From an uncultured Lachnospiraceae bacterium (GTDB lineage: Bacteria > Bacillota > Clostridia > Lachnospirales > Lachnospiraceae): DNA of 64,000 nt. A model generated the notes under the pieces. That model was not told the DNA's origin. It saw only the letters and a program-made list of their open reading frames with translations, and did no database searches. Each line of letters opens with the position of its first letter. Position 1 is the first letter of the stretch. A program made the translations under genes and the position numbers. Location of the stretch: positions 1-64,000 of the forward strand of contig CAKSBI010000007.1 of the NCBI GenBank assembly GCA_934437985.1. The letters are read 5' to 3'. Shown piece by piece: positions 28,144-38,362 of the stretch.

Positions 28144-29325
28144 CTATCTGTATGCGGCTGCAAGCTTCTCAAATGCCGGTATAGCTCTCTTAATCATATC
28201 GTAATCAACGCAGTATGCGATTCTCACATAACCCGGTCCATGGAAAGTTGAACCCGGAACCAGGAGAAGGTTGAACTCTTTTGCCTTTGCCGCAAATGCC
28301 TTATCATCCTCTTCAAGTGTCTTAACATACATGTAAAATGCGCCCTGTGGCTTAATGCACTCAAATCCAAGTCTTGTAAGCTCAGTATACAACAGCTCTC
28401 TGTTCTTATTATATATATCAACATCAACCTCAGCATCAAGACAGCGTGCAACAGTTCTCTGGATAAGCGAAGGTGCATTTACGAATCCAAGAATCCTGTT
28501 AGCAACATTGGCCGCCTGCACCACATTTTCATAATCATCCACCTCATCAGGAATAACAAGGTATCCGATACGTTCTCCAGGGAGTGACAATGACTTGCTA
28601 TATGAATATCCGACAATGGTATCGTCATAATATTTTGTAAGGTAAGGCACATCAAGCCCATCATATACAAGCTCCCTGTATGGTTCATCCGCAATAAGAT
28701 ATATTGCCCTTCCATACTCCTTCTCTTTATCACGCATCACATCCGCAAGTGCCCTGATATCATCCTCTGAATATACTACACCTGTAGGATTATTAGGATT
28801 GTTAATGATAACCGCTTTTGTCTTATCTGTTATTGCAGCCCTGAAGGCTTCCGGATCAGGGATAAATGTATCCGTAGGAGGTACAACCTTAAGCACTCCC
28901 CCAAAGTTCCTGACATAATTAGCATACTCGCCGAAGAATGGTGCAAATACAACAACCTCATCTTCAGGATCAAGCAATGTCTTAAGTATTACATTGAGGC
29001 CTCCTGCCGCACCTACCGTCATAAGTATATTATTCCCATCAAATGATGTGCCAAACTTCTTATTAAGCGAGCCTGCAATTGCAGCCCTTACATCCTCATA
29101 TCCTGAATTGTTCATATAACCATGGACAAGATTAGCATCCTCATTTTCGAGAATGTCTATCATTGCCTCCTTAACACCGGCAGGTGGAAGTACACTTGGG
29201 TTGCCAAGGCTGAAATCATACACATTCTCTGCCCCATACCTTGCAGCCATCTGCTTTCCTTCTTCAAACATAGCCCTGATAACCGAGCTTCCTTTTACAT
29301 AATCAACCATGCTTTTAGCTATCAT
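28144..29325 (-). CDS. PLP-dependent aminotransferase, class I
   Basis: 393 residues, aspartate aminotransferase family fold type I. Motifs: DFSLGNPSVLPPAGV, MTVGAAGGLNVILKTL, NNPNNPTGVVYS, IADEPYREL and the PLP-lysine segment YSYSKSLSLPGERIGYLV. Substrate is not clear; relatives act on aspartate, alanine or aromatic amino acids. GGAGG lies six bases before ATG 29325. It is upstream of hisC in the same direction, with its own promoter. Confidence 0.88.
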   Translation of the reverse strand: MIAKSMVDYVKGSSVIRAMFEEGKQMAARYGAENVYDFSLGNPSVLPPAGVKEAMIDILENEDANLVHGYMNNSGYEDVRAAIAGSLNKKFGTSFDGNNILMTVGAAGGLNVILKTLLDPEDEVVVFAPFFGEYANYVRNFGGVLKVVPPTDTFIPDPEAFRAAITDKTKAVIINNPNNPTGVVYSEDDIRALADVMRDKEKEYGRAIYLIADEPYRELVYDGLDVPYLTKYYDDTIVGYSYSKSLSLPGERIGYLVIPDEVDDYENVVQAANVANRILGFVNAPSLIQRTVARCLDAEVDVDIYNKNRELLYTELTRLGFECIKPQGAFYMYVKTLEEDDKAFAAKAKEFNLLLVPGSTFHGPGYVRIAYCVDYDMIKRAIPAFEKLAAAYR

Positions 29326-29372
29326 AACAAACCTCCATATTAATCGTATTATTACCTCAGACGTTCCTGAAT

Positions 29373-29419
29373 ATTTTACAACCCCTGCAAGTATATTGTC
29401 AACCTTGCACATGACAATA
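29373..29419 (-). promoter_or_regulatory. Promoter and inverted repeat before the aminotransferase
   Basis: Minus strand TTGACA (29397-29402), 18-base spacer, TAAAAT (29373-29378). The -35 lies inside an inverted repeat, TATTGTCA-N10-TGACAATA (29394-29419), which may be an operator. Confidence 0.6.
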
Positions 29420-29519
29420 CACAAAAAGAGTGTTTAGGTATCAAAACGTTATATTTTACTCAAATTACATTGACTATTCAGCTATATATGTGTCAAAATG
29501 TCATTAGAGAGGTGACAAA

Positions 29520-30380
29520 ATGGATTATCATTACATTGCCATCGACAAACCGGTTGATTATCACATGACCGGTAAGTTTGAAGCCCTTTCAGAGGATTGG
29601 AAGCACTCCTTTCTCCTGCTTGAGGATTACGAATTATTCGTCATGACAAAGGGAACTTTATATCTCGAATATAACAGCAGGCAGTACACGGTTACTGAGG
29701 GTGAGATGCTGTTACTCCCACCGGTAGCCCCCCCTTATAATACAAGAAAAGGGTACGAAAGCTCTGCCTGTTCATTTTATTGGATGCATTTCGGGGTTCC
29801 TCCGGTTCCACCGCCGCCGGCTCTGATAAGCACTATATCGATACCCGGACAGGCACGGCTTGCCTACCCCGAGAAGATAGTAATATTAATGAAGCAGCTG
29901 CAGGATATGTCACGAGGCGGCGCATCGGCACACACACTGAACTATATGACAAGCTCAATCCTGTGTCAGGTATATGACGACATCGCAGCCGCATATGCCG
30001 GCCAGAATGCACATTCTGTATCTGCAGCATCGAAAAAGCCACGTTCCCAGCTGTACAATGACATTGTTGATTATGTTGTCCATAATATCCATTCTAATGT
30101 TACTGTTTCACAGGTTGCAAGACATTTTGGATATAACGACAAGTATCTCTCCCATATGTTCAGGGAGATTGGCGGCGTAACACTTAAGCAGTTTATACTA
30201 CAGAAAAAGGCAGAAGAAGCGAGCTTTTTCCTTACAGACACCAACCTAAGTGTTGAAGAGATCGCCTACAGGCTTGGCTACAGTGACAGCCATAATTTCA
30301 CAAGAAATTACAAGCGTGACACCGGTTTTTCACCCACGGCATACCGCAACGCATTTTCAAAAAGGGTACTTAATCACTAA
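29520..30380 (+). CDS. AraC-family transcriptional regulator
   Basis: 286 residues: N-terminal cupin-like sensor (about 1-150; LYLEYNSRQYTVTEGEMLLLPP) and C-terminal pair of helix-turn-helix motifs (VSQVARHFGYNDKYLSHMFRE; IAYRLGYSDSHNFTRNYKRDTGFSPTAYR). GAGAGGTGA lies before ATG. It is 16 bases upstream of the first GH127 gene, so it most likely activates the two arabinofuranosidase genes in response to an arabinose-containing sugar. Confidence 0.92.
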   Translation: MDYHYIAIDKPVDYHMTGKFEALSEDWKHSFLLLEDYELFVMTKGTLYLEYNSRQYTVTEGEMLLLPPVAPPYNTRKGYESSACSFYWMHFGVPPVPPPPALISTISIPGQARLAYPEKIVILMKQLQDMSRGGASAHTLNYMTSSILCQVYDDIAAAYAGQNAHSVSAASKKPRSQLYNDIVDYVVHNIHSNVTVSQVARHFGYNDKYLSHMFREIGGVTLKQFILQKKAEEASFFLTDTNLSVEEIAYRLGYSDSHNFTRNYKRDTGFSPTAYRNAFSKRVLNH

Positions 30381-30396
30381 ACGGAGGTATTATTAT

Positions 30397-32259
30397 ATGA
30401 AAACAAATAACATTCCCGCAACACTGACTGACGGTGAACTCATCAGAAGAAGAAATGATAACCGTGAATATCTTATGTCCCTTACAGACCGCAATCTTGT
30501 ATACAACTACGAGCTTGAGGCCGCAGTCACACATGATGCCTGCATCCCACAGGATATGCATGGGGGCTGGGAGTCCCCAACATGCCAGCTAAGAGGACAC
30601 TTTTTAGGACACTGGTTATCAGCCGCTGCAATGCTTATTAATGACACAGGCGACAGGGAGCTTAAGGCAAAGGCAGACACAATTGTGGAACGCCTTGCAG
30701 TATGCCAGGAAGCCAATGGCGGACAGTGGGCAGCATCGATTCCCGAAAAGTATCTTCACCACATTGCACGAGGCAGGGGAATCTGGGCGCCACATTACAC
30801 AATCCACAAGACATTTATGGGGCTTGTGGATATGTACAGGTTCACAGGCAATAAGCAGGCACTTGGTATTGCAGATAATTTTGCCGACTGGTTTGTTAAC
30901 TGGACAGATAATTTTGACAGGGAACAGCTGGATAACATCCTTGATTTTGAGACCGGCGGAATGCTTGAGATATGGGTGCAGCTCTATGACGTTACAGGTA
31001 AAGAGAAGTATCGCACACTTATGGAGCGCTATTACCGCAGGCGGTTATTTGAGCCGCTTCTTAATGGGAATGATCCACTCACCAATATGCATGCTAACAC
31101 TACCATCCCGGAGGTTCTCGGTGCAGCCGCAGCTTATGAGGTTACCGGCGAGCAGGTCTACAGGGATATTGTAATGGCATACTGGAAGGAGGCTGTTACA
31201 GAGCGTGGAATGTACGCAACCGGAGGTCAGACTAATGGTGAGATATGGGGACCTAAGATGTCTCTCCGTGAAAGAATGGGAATGAAGACCCAGGAGCACT
31301 GCACGGTATACAATATGATGCGCCTTGCTGATTACATGTTCAGATGGACAGGAGATGCCCGGTATGCAGATTATATTGAACGTAACCTGTACAATGGCGT
31401 CATGGCACAGACATACTGGCACTGGGAATACACCAACGGATATACAACTGATAAACCGTCTGAGGGGCTTATTGCATATTTTCTACCTATGAGGGCAGGT
31501 TCGCACAAGGGCTGGGGAACAAGAACTGACAGCTTCTACTGCTGCCACGGCTCCATGGTTCAGGCAAATGCATTACTTAATAATTACATATATTATCAGA
31601 ATGCTTCTACGGTATATGTTAACCAGTATCATGATTCCGAAGCTTCGTTTTCAATTAATGGAAATAACGTCCGTTTGATCCAGAAACGTGACCCGCTTAC
31701 CGGAAGCTTCCATCTGTCAAGTACAAGCAATGGCAAACAGACTATTGACAGAACTGCTGCAATGTATCCGCATAATCCTGATACCGTACAGGTATTTTTA
31801 CAGATTGAAACCGCCAGGGATACAGCTATGGAGATTAAGGTACGCATACCTTGGTGGATCAGCACCCCGGCAACAGTTGAAGTCAACAATTCCATGATTG
31901 CATCAGCTTCAGAAGGCGGCTGCTATGTAACGGTTAACAGAACATTTTCTGATGGAGATGTTATATGCGTTACAATGACCAAGGGTATAACAACATACCC
32001 TCTTCCCGACGAACCTGATATGGTTGCATTTATGTATGGACCTGAAGTACTTGCAGGACTATGCGATGACGAACGTACACTATACTGCGATATGGAGCAT
32101 CCTGAAGATATTCTTATCAATGACAATGAGCGTGAATGGGGAAGCTGGAAAAGCGAATTCAAAACCACAGGCCAGGAGCACGGAATCAGGTTTATTCCAC
32201 TTAATAAGATCGGCCACGACAACTACTGTGTGTATTTTCCAATTAAACCAAGGAAGTAA
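30397..32259 (+). CDS. GH127 (DUF1680) beta-L-arabinofuranosidase, intracellular
   Basis: 620 residues, no signal peptide. GH127 enzymes release L-arabinofuranose with a Zn-thiolate active site: here E300-x-C302 (EHC) and C382-C383 (YCCHG) match the Glu/Cys ligands and nucleophile of the founding enzyme HypBA1. The N-terminal domain is an (alpha/alpha)6 barrel (GHFLGHWLSA, THYTIHK-like segment PHYTIHKTFMGL), followed by beta-sandwich domains. ACGGAGG lies before ATG 30397; the frame open further upstream overlaps araC. It probably acts on oligosaccharides brought in after extracellular cleavage by the neighbouring enzyme. Confidence 0.9.
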   Translation: MKTNNIPATLTDGELIRRRNDNREYLMSLTDRNLVYNYELEAAVTHDACIPQDMHGGWESPTCQLRGHFLGHWLSAAAMLINDTGDRELKAKADTIVERLAVCQEANGGQWAASIPEKYLHHIARGRGIWAPHYTIHKTFMGLVDMYRFTGNKQALGIADNFADWFVNWTDNFDREQLDNILDFETGGMLEIWVQLYDVTGKEKYRTLMERYYRRRLFEPLLNGNDPLTNMHANTTIPEVLGAAAAYEVTGEQVYRDIVMAYWKEAVTERGMYATGGQTNGEIWGPKMSLRERMGMKTQEHCTVYNMMRLADYMFRWTGDARYADYIERNLYNGVMAQTYWHWEYTNGYTTDKPSEGLIAYFLPMRAGSHKGWGTRTDSFYCCHGSMVQANALLNNYIYYQNASTVYVNQYHDSEASFSINGNNVRLIQKRDPLTGSFHLSSTSNGKQTIDRTAAMYPHNPDTVQVFLQIETARDTAMEIKVRIPWWISTPATVEVNNSMIASASEGGCYVTVNRTFSDGDVICVTMTKGITTYPLPDEPDMVAFMYGPEVLAGLCDDERTLYCDMEHPEDILINDNEREWGSWKSEFKTTGQEHGIRFIPLNKIGHDNYCVYFPIKPRK

Positions 32260-32314
32260 GTATATATATACTATCATTAATATTATTCATTTTTAAATTA
32301 AGGAGGAGTTTACA

Positions 32315-35300
32315 ATGAAAAATTTCAAAAAAGCAATTGCTATCACAACTGCAACAACAATGCTTGTGACTGCACTTCCCGGCGGGCATTTTGCCCATGT
32401 GGCAGAGGCTGCTGCAGCACCGGAGAACATCAAGGCATTCACACTTGATGAGGTCAGCATTACTGATGAGTATTACAGTGCTGCTGAAGCTTCCGACATT
32501 GAGTTTTTATGCAATTTTGATGCCGACAGGCTTCTTTCAAGATTCAGGGAGACAGCAGGTCTTGACACACAGGGTGCGAAGCCATACCAGGGCTGGGAAG
32601 ACAGTTATCTTGGGGGCCACTGCGTAGGCCACTACCTTACCGCAGCTGCACAGGCTGTTAAAGCAACCGGGAACACAGACCTCAGGGAAAAGCTTGATTA
32701 TATGATCGATGAGCTTAAGGTATGTCAGGATGAGCTTGGAACAGGATTCATCTTTGGTGCTAAGATCCAGGATAAGAATAATGTTGAGAAGCAGTTCAAT
32801 ATTGTAGAAGGAAAAGATTCAGGTGATACATGGGTACCATGGTACAATATGCACAAGGTTTTATACGGACTTATTGATGTATACAAATGTACAGACAATG
32901 AAAAGGCTCTTGACATAGCAAAAAATCTTGGCACATGGGTATATAACAGAGCTACAGGCTGGGATAAGGGAACACAGAACCGTATCCTCGGCACAGAGTA
33001 CGGCGGAATGAATGATGTTATGTACGAGTTATACAGCATTACAGGTGATGACAGATATGCCGAGGCCGCACATATGTTTGATGACCCTAATCTATATAAG
33101 ACTATCCTTTCAGGCAAAGAAAATACCTTATCAGGAAGACACGCTAATGCAACTATACCAAAGTTCCTTGGAGCCCTTAACAGATACAAGACTATGGGTG
33201 ATGAGGAATATCTTGAATATGCAGAAGATTTCTGGAAGCTTGTAATCTCAAAGCATTCCTATGCAACCGGCGGCGTAAGTGATATGGAGCATTTCCGCCC
33301 GGACGAAGCACTTGATGCTACACGTACACAGTGCAACTGCGAGAGCTGCTGTGTGCACAACCTCTTAAGAATTACAAGGGATCTGTTCATGATAACAGGC
33401 AATGTAAAATATGCGGATTATTATGAAACTACATTAAGAAATGCCATTATGGGTGCTATCAATACTGAAAATGGTACTACATCATATTTCACACCTATGG
33501 CAACCGGATACTTCAAGTTCTTCGGTCAGGAAGACCCTGCCAAGAATATGTTCTGGTGCTGTACAGGTACCGGAATGGAGAATTACACAAAACTTGGCGA
33601 CAGTATCTACTTCCATAACGATAATTCGGTAATCGTAAACCAGTATGTAGCTTCTAACCTTAACTGGAAGGAAAAGGGATTCACACTTACACAGAAGAGT
33701 GACGTTACCAGATCAGATGTTGCCACATTTACTGTGGGAACTAATGGCAGTGCAATGGATATGAATATCTATCTCCGTGTTCCTGAATGGATATCAGGTA
33801 ACCCATATGTAACGGTTAATAATACTCCTGTTGAAGGACTTAACACCGAAAGCGGATATGTATGCATCAGCCGCCCATGGAATAACGGCGACACTATCTC
33901 AATCAAATATCCAATGACAGTACAGGCAACAGGACTTCCTGACAATGATACTGTATATGCATTCCGTTATGGTCCAACCCTCCTTGCTGCAAAGCTTGGT
34001 GACAAGTATATGGACACAACTAAGTCAGGCAATCTCACATGGGCAGGCGCCAACCTCAGTGCCCCATACTACAAGGTAGTAGGTTCAGAGGAATGCAAAT
34101 TGTCAATTAATTACAATGCAACTGCAAGACAGATACTTGGTTCTGAAACACTTGCCATCGAGGATTCTTCACTCGAACAGTTCATGAATAACATCGCAGA
34201 TTACATGGTTAAAAATGAAGCTTCTGCCACTCCTGAATTCAAGCTTACAGGCACAGATGCAGATGACAACTTTGATGGCGGACTTACATTTGTTCCATTT
34301 AATACACTCAACAATGAGCGTTATGGTATCTACTGGTATTTCAGTGCATTATCACAGGAGCAGCTTGAGGCAACGATCAAGGCTAACAAAGAAGAAGGCC
34401 GTCTGGCTAACACAATGATCGACTCTATCATGCCGGGATATGGACAGTACGAAAAGGATGCCCTCCATGACCTTAAGGAATCAGACTCAGTTGCTGATAC
34501 AGATTCACAGGGTAAGAGTACACGTCATGCCAAGGCCGGAGGATACTTCTCTTATAACATGAAGATTAACACAGAGAAGACTAACTCTGTTCTCTGCCAG
34601 TTCCCTAAGGCTGACAGCGGCAAAACAATCAAGATATCTGTCGGCGGTACCGTTATAGCAGCAGAGACACTGGATTACACCGGAGATGCTGATATGTTCA
34701 GGGTATCATATGAGATTCCTGCCGATGTTGTTAATGCTAATAAGACTGAGCGTGAGATTACAACAGACTCAGGGGAAAAGGAGAAGGTAACGACTGTTAA
34801 CATCAGGTTTGAGAGCAATGATGGCAATGACAGTGCAAGACTTATTGATGGTCTGTACATGACGATTAACTACAACAACAACGCTTCTATTACTTCAATT
34901 GTACCAAACACAGGTGTAATAAGTAATCAGGGTGACGTATACACACTTGCCGTTCCTGATGGAACACAGGTTGTTAAAGCAACAATTACGCTTGGTGATA
35001 AGTTCGGTCTTCTTTATATCAACAATCTTCTTGTAAATGACGGTAAAGCTCAGACATTTACAGTTAATGGAGAGAATAAGACTTACGAGCTTACTGCATA
35101 CGCAGAGGATCACACAACATCAAAGAAATATACATTAAAAATTGAGCAGACACTTCCAAAAACCGATCCGTCTGATAACAAACCGGCAGCTCCGGATACT
35201 ACTACACCGGCTCCTGCAGCTACACCGGCAGCCGGTGGAACTGTTAACCCAACACCTGCTCCATCAAAAGCTTCAGCAACACCAAAAAAGGGCAAAAAGG

Positions 35301-35530
35301 CTAAAATAACCATCTCCGGTAAGAAGACGGTTAAGGTTGGCAAAACAATCAGGCTTAAAGCAAAGCTCAAGAATGTAAAGGGAACTGTAAAATGGAGTGT
35401 TAATAAGAAAAAGATTGCAAAGATTAACGCTAAGACAGGAAAGCTTAAGGGTCTTAAGGCCGGCAAGGTAAAGGTTACTGCCAAGGTTAAAAAGGTTAAG
35501 GCTTCAGTTACGGTCAAGGTTAAAAAGTAA
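32315..35530 (+). CDS. Secreted GH127-family enzyme with C-terminal Ig-like module
   Basis: 1071 residues. Signal peptide (MKNFKKAIAITTATTMLVTALPGG...AEAAAA), GH127 barrel with GGHCVGHYLTA, E343-S-C345 and C415-C416 (FWCCTG) as Zn-thiolate residues, C-terminal beta domains (to about 850), a cadherin-like or Ig module (about 855-945), a Pro/Thr/Ala linker, then a lysine-rich Ig-like (Big_2) domain (about 985-1071; KWSVNKKKIAKINAKTG). GGAGGAG precedes ATG. It likely removes L-arabinofuranose from plant polymers outside the cell, held at the wall by the basic tail; the latter is inference. Confidence 0.88.
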   Translation: MKNFKKAIAITTATTMLVTALPGGHFAHVAEAAAAPENIKAFTLDEVSITDEYYSAAEASDIEFLCNFDADRLLSRFRETAGLDTQGAKPYQGWEDSYLGGHCVGHYLTAAAQAVKATGNTDLREKLDYMIDELKVCQDELGTGFIFGAKIQDKNNVEKQFNIVEGKDSGDTWVPWYNMHKVLYGLIDVYKCTDNEKALDIAKNLGTWVYNRATGWDKGTQNRILGTEYGGMNDVMYELYSITGDDRYAEAAHMFDDPNLYKTILSGKENTLSGRHANATIPKFLGALNRYKTMGDEEYLEYAEDFWKLVISKHSYATGGVSDMEHFRPDEALDATRTQCNCESCCVHNLLRITRDLFMITGNVKYADYYETTLRNAIMGAINTENGTTSYFTPMATGYFKFFGQEDPAKNMFWCCTGTGMENYTKLGDSIYFHNDNSVIVNQYVASNLNWKEKGFTLTQKSDVTRSDVATFTVGTNGSAMDMNIYLRVPEWISGNPYVTVNNTPVEGLNTESGYVCISRPWNNGDTISIKYPMTVQATGLPDNDTVYAFRYGPTLLAAKLGDKYMDTTKSGNLTWAGANLSAPYYKVVGSEECKLSINYNATARQILGSETLAIEDSSLEQFMNNIADYMVKNEASATPEFKLTGTDADDNFDGGLTFVPFNTLNNERYGIYWYFSALSQEQLEATIKANKEEGRLANTMIDSIMPGYGQYEKDALHDLKESDSVADTDSQGKSTRHAKAGGYFSYNMKINTEKTNSVLCQFPKADSGKTIKISVGGTVIAAETLDYTGDADMFRVSYEIPADVVNANKTEREITTDSGEKEKVTTVNIRFESNDGNDSARLIDGLYMTINYNNNASITSIVPNTGVISNQGDVYTLAVPDGTQVVKATITLGDKFGLLYINNLLVNDGKAQTFTVNGENKTYELTAYAEDHTTSKKYTLKIEQTLPKTDPSDNKPAAPDTTTPAPAATPAAGGTVNPTPAPSKASATPKKGKKAKITISGKKTVKVGKTIRLKAKLKNVKGTVKWSVNKKKIAKINAKTGKLKGLKAGKVKVTAKVKKVKASVTVKVKK

Positions 35531-35556
35531 TCCCAGGTTACGAATACAGGATATGT

Positions 35557-35606
35557 GAAAGCCCATAGCATCCGGACACAGGAAGCTATGGGCTTTCTAT
35601 ATATTT
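35557..35606 (+). terminator. Rho-independent terminator of the araC-GH127 operon
   Basis: GAAAGCCCATAGC and GCTATGGGCTTTC form a perfect 13-bp stem, followed by TATATATTTTTTT. Confidence 0.85.
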
Positions 35607-35644
35607 TTTTACAAAGAAGAGAAGTAAGACCCCTTGTTATACTT

Positions 35645-36676
35645 TTATTTATTGTATACATGCACCCCGGACGATTCCCTTATCATAAGATGGCACGGCA
35701 GCTCCGTTCTCATATATTCCCGATGTCCGCCACATAATCTGTCCTTTAACATTAACACAGCCACATGGACCATATCCTCCTTCGGGATATGTACGGTCGT
35801 AAGCATTGGTGACACCTGCACAGCCATATCAATATCATCTATGGATATAACAGCAGGTCTGTATACTCCTTTTTTCTTACGCCCATTCTTATCCTTCATT
35901 CTCTCTAAAAAACCAACAGCCGTCACATCATTTGCACAAAACACTGCTGTCGGCGGGTTATCAAGGCTGTTAAGTCTGTCATATGATGCATAACCTTCTT
36001 CACGTGTCTGGCCTGTTGACATAACATACTCGTAATACAATGGGATTTTGTTACGGAGCAGGCACTCATAATAACCCATATATCTTGATTCCATATTACA
36101 ATCACCTATATAGGCTATTCTCCTGTGCCCCAGCTCACACAGGTACTCCACAGCTATTCCGGCTGCTTTTGCACCGTCACATACAACCTCATCCATCTCA
36201 TATTCAGTAGGATTACGGTCGATTGCAACCACAGCCTTATAACTGCGCTGCAATCTGTCAACTATCCCTGAAGAACACTTGCCAAGTACAATAACCCCGT
36301 CAGCCCTGTCATGTACACTCCTGCCGGCAAAAGCAGGAGATGCGATGTCCGGTGCCTTTAACAGGCTTCCGGACAGACACTCCTGCTTTATAAGCTCCGT
36401 CTCCAGGTATCTGTACACCTCATCAAAAAACACATCCTCCCCAAGTGAATTGAATCTGGATAACAGTATATCAACCTTATAGCCCTTACGTTCTCCTGAA
36501 ACACCTTTTTTCAGCATTCTCGCATTAGGGTCAGGTATGTACGCAAGCGTTCTTGCTGCCTCAAATATACGTCCCCTTAACCCTTCATCCTTACAATTAT
36601 ATTCCGGGTTATTAAGGACACGCGAAACCGTTGCAACCGATGTTCCTGCCATTTCAGCTATTTTTTTAAGCGACAT
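35645..36676 (-). CDS. LacI-family transcriptional regulator
   Basis: 343 residues: N-terminal HTH MSLKKIAEMAGTSVATVSRVLNNP with hinge, then a periplasmic-binding-protein-like effector domain (DGVIVLGKCSSGIVD; VVAIDRNPTE; GHRRIAYIGD). GGGGAG lies eight bases before ATG. It sits between the convergent GH127 genes and the importer genes, in the direction of the latter but after a hairpin. Regulated genes could be either neighbour; two cre/LacI-type sites lie upstream of the importer. Confidence 0.92.
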   Translation of the reverse strand: MSLKKIAEMAGTSVATVSRVLNNPEYNCKDEGLRGRIFEAARTLAYIPDPNARMLKKGVSGERKGYKVDILLSRFNSLGEDVFFDEVYRYLETELIKQECLSGSLLKAPDIASPAFAGRSVHDRADGVIVLGKCSSGIVDRLQRSYKAVVAIDRNPTEYEMDEVVCDGAKAAGIAVEYLCELGHRRIAYIGDCNMESRYMGYYECLLRNKIPLYYEYVMSTGQTREEGYASYDRLNSLDNPPTAVFCANDVTAVGFLERMKDKNGRKKKGVYRPAVISIDDIDMAVQVSPMLTTVHIPKEDMVHVAVLMLKDRLCGGHREYMRTELPCHLMIRESSGVHVYNK

Positions 36677-36736
36677 ATACTATTCTCCCCTTAGTGGACT
36701 ACCACCCATTGTCTAAAGCACACGCTTTTTTATAAT

Positions 36737-36781
36737 ATGCCCGGGCTGTACAGCCGGCATTATACCTTACACAGCCCGGTC
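36737..36781 (-). terminator. Hairpin after the importer genes
   Basis: Minus strand CCGGGCTGT and ACAGCCCGG close a long imperfect stem; the T tract is poor, so read-through into the lacI gene is possible. Confidence 0.5.
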
Positions 36782-37553
36782 ACACAAGTCCCCTCTTACG
36801 AAACATACGATTCTCCACCTGCATAAATATACCTTTATCAACTATAATGCCAAGTGCGATTATAACAAGCATTACGGTCATGACCTGATTAATATCGGCA
36901 AGGTCCCTTCCAAGGATAAGCGTATATCCAAGACCTACAGAAGCTGACATTACTTCCCCTGACATAAGTGCACGCCATGCGAATGACCAGCCCTGCTTTA
37001 AGCCTGATACGAAAGCCGGAAGTGCTGCCGGGAATATAACCTTTCTATACAGGTCAAATGTACCAATTCCCATTGTCTGTGCAGCCTTAATATATACCGG
37101 TGGTACATTTTTAACCCCACTCTCTACTGCAAGCGCAATACTGAAAGCAGAACCCATCACTACCACAAATACTATTGCACTCTCCCCAAGTCCGAACCAC
37201 AGAATCGCAAATGGCACCCAGCATATACTTGGCAGTGTCTGTATTCCGAGTATAACCGGTTTCAGGTTACGGCACATATATTCAGAATTAATTATTATTA
37301 TACCAAATACCGTTCCAATTACAATCGCAATCGCAAAACCCGTAACCGCACGCAGAAGGCTTTTAGCCACTGCCGCAAACAACGTTCCATCAGTAACAAG
37401 CCTTACAAGGCTTTTCCATACGCCAATGGGCGACGGCACTGCATATGACTTAATTACACCAAACCACTCCGTTCCGGCTGTATATAAAATCTGCCACACA
37501 GATATCAATATTACACCAAACACTATACTCCCCGCTATTTTTCTGACATTCAT
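36780..37553 (-). CDS. ABC transporter permease, SsuC/TauC type
   Basis: 257 residues, six TM helices, EAA-type loop KAAQTMGIGTFDLYRKVIFPAALPAFVSGL and GWSFAWRALMSGE typical of nitrate/sulfonate/taurine permeases. ATG 37553 is preferred, with AAAGGA about ten bases upstream; an in-frame TTG at 37589 overlapping the ATPase stop is the alternative. It forms the channel with the ATPase upstream. Confidence 0.88.
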   Translation of the reverse strand: MNVRKIAGSIVFGVILISVWQILYTAGTEWFGVIKSYAVPSPIGVWKSLVRLVTDGTLFAAVAKSLLRAVTGFAIAIVIGTVFGIIIINSEYMCRNLKPVILGIQTLPSICWVPFAILWFGLGESAIVFVVVMGSAFSIALAVESGVKNVPPVYIKAAQTMGIGTFDLYRKVIFPAALPAFVSGLKQGWSFAWRALMSGEVMSASVGLGYTLILGRDLADINQVMTVMLVIIALGIIVDKGIFMQVENRMFRKRGLV

Positions 37554-37582
37554 AAACTGTGCATTCCTTTCTATTACAATAA

Positions 37583-38362
37583 TTACCAATCACTGTCATC
37601 AAGCTCATTCTCCATACTTTTCTTAACACCGGCCTTAACGCTCTGCAATATATGTGTCCTCAGTTCAAGGAATTCCTTATTCTCAATGTGCCTTGGGCGC
37701 TGAAGCCCAACCGGGATTATCTCACGTATCCTTCCCGGGTTCTCTGACATTACCACTACCCGGTCTGCAAAATATATCGCCTCTTCAACACTATGCGTAA
37801 CATATATTATTGTCTTCCCTGTCTTTTCCCAGATTGCTTCAAGCTCCTCACGCAGCACATTGATCGTCTGCTTGTCAAGGGCTGAAAATGGTTCATCCAT
37901 AAGCAAAATCTTACTGTCCATTGCCAGAGCCCTTGCAAGTGCAGTACGCTGCTTCATCCCACCACTTATCTGGTGAATCCTGTAATGTCTGTGCTCCCAT
38001 AGCTTTACCATCTTAAGATACTTCTCTGCCCTTTTCCTCTGCTCAGCCTTCGGAAGTCCTGCCACCTCAAGTCCAAACATTACATTCTGGAGCACATTAA
38101 GCCACGGATATAATGCAGCCTCCTGAAACATCATAACCCTGTCTGCCCCGGGTTTTACAATCTGCCTGCCATCAAGCATTATCCTGCCCGAACTCGGTTC
38201 AGTAAGGCCAGCCACAAGATTAAGCAGTGTTGACTTGCCGCAGCCTGACGGGCCGACTATACATATGAATTCACCTTCACTTACATCAAGATTAATCTGC
38301 GAGAGACTTTCCTTATCAGTATTATCAAATGTCTTGCTAATTTCCTGCAGTTGTAAATACAT
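37583..38362 (-). CDS. ABC transporter ATPase, SsuB/TauB type
   Basis: 259 residues. Walker A GPSGCGKST, Q-loop MFQEAALYPWL, signature ISGGMKQR, Walker B ILLMDEPFSALD, H-loop THSVEEA. ATG follows GGAGG by six bases inside the end of the binding-protein gene (26-base overlap), so the three genes are translationally coupled. Confidence 0.92.
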   Translation of the reverse strand: MYLQLQEISKTFDNTDKESLSQINLDVSEGEFICIVGPSGCGKSTLLNLVAGLTEPSSGRIMLDGRQIVKPGADRVMMFQEAALYPWLNVLQNVMFGLEVAGLPKAEQRKRAEKYLKMVKLWEHRHYRIHQISGGMKQRTALARALAMDSKILLMDEPFSALDKQTINVLREELEAIWEKTGKTIIYVTHSVEEAIYFADRVVVMSENPGRIREIIPVGLQRPRHIENKEFLELRTHILQSVKAGVKKSMENELDDSDW

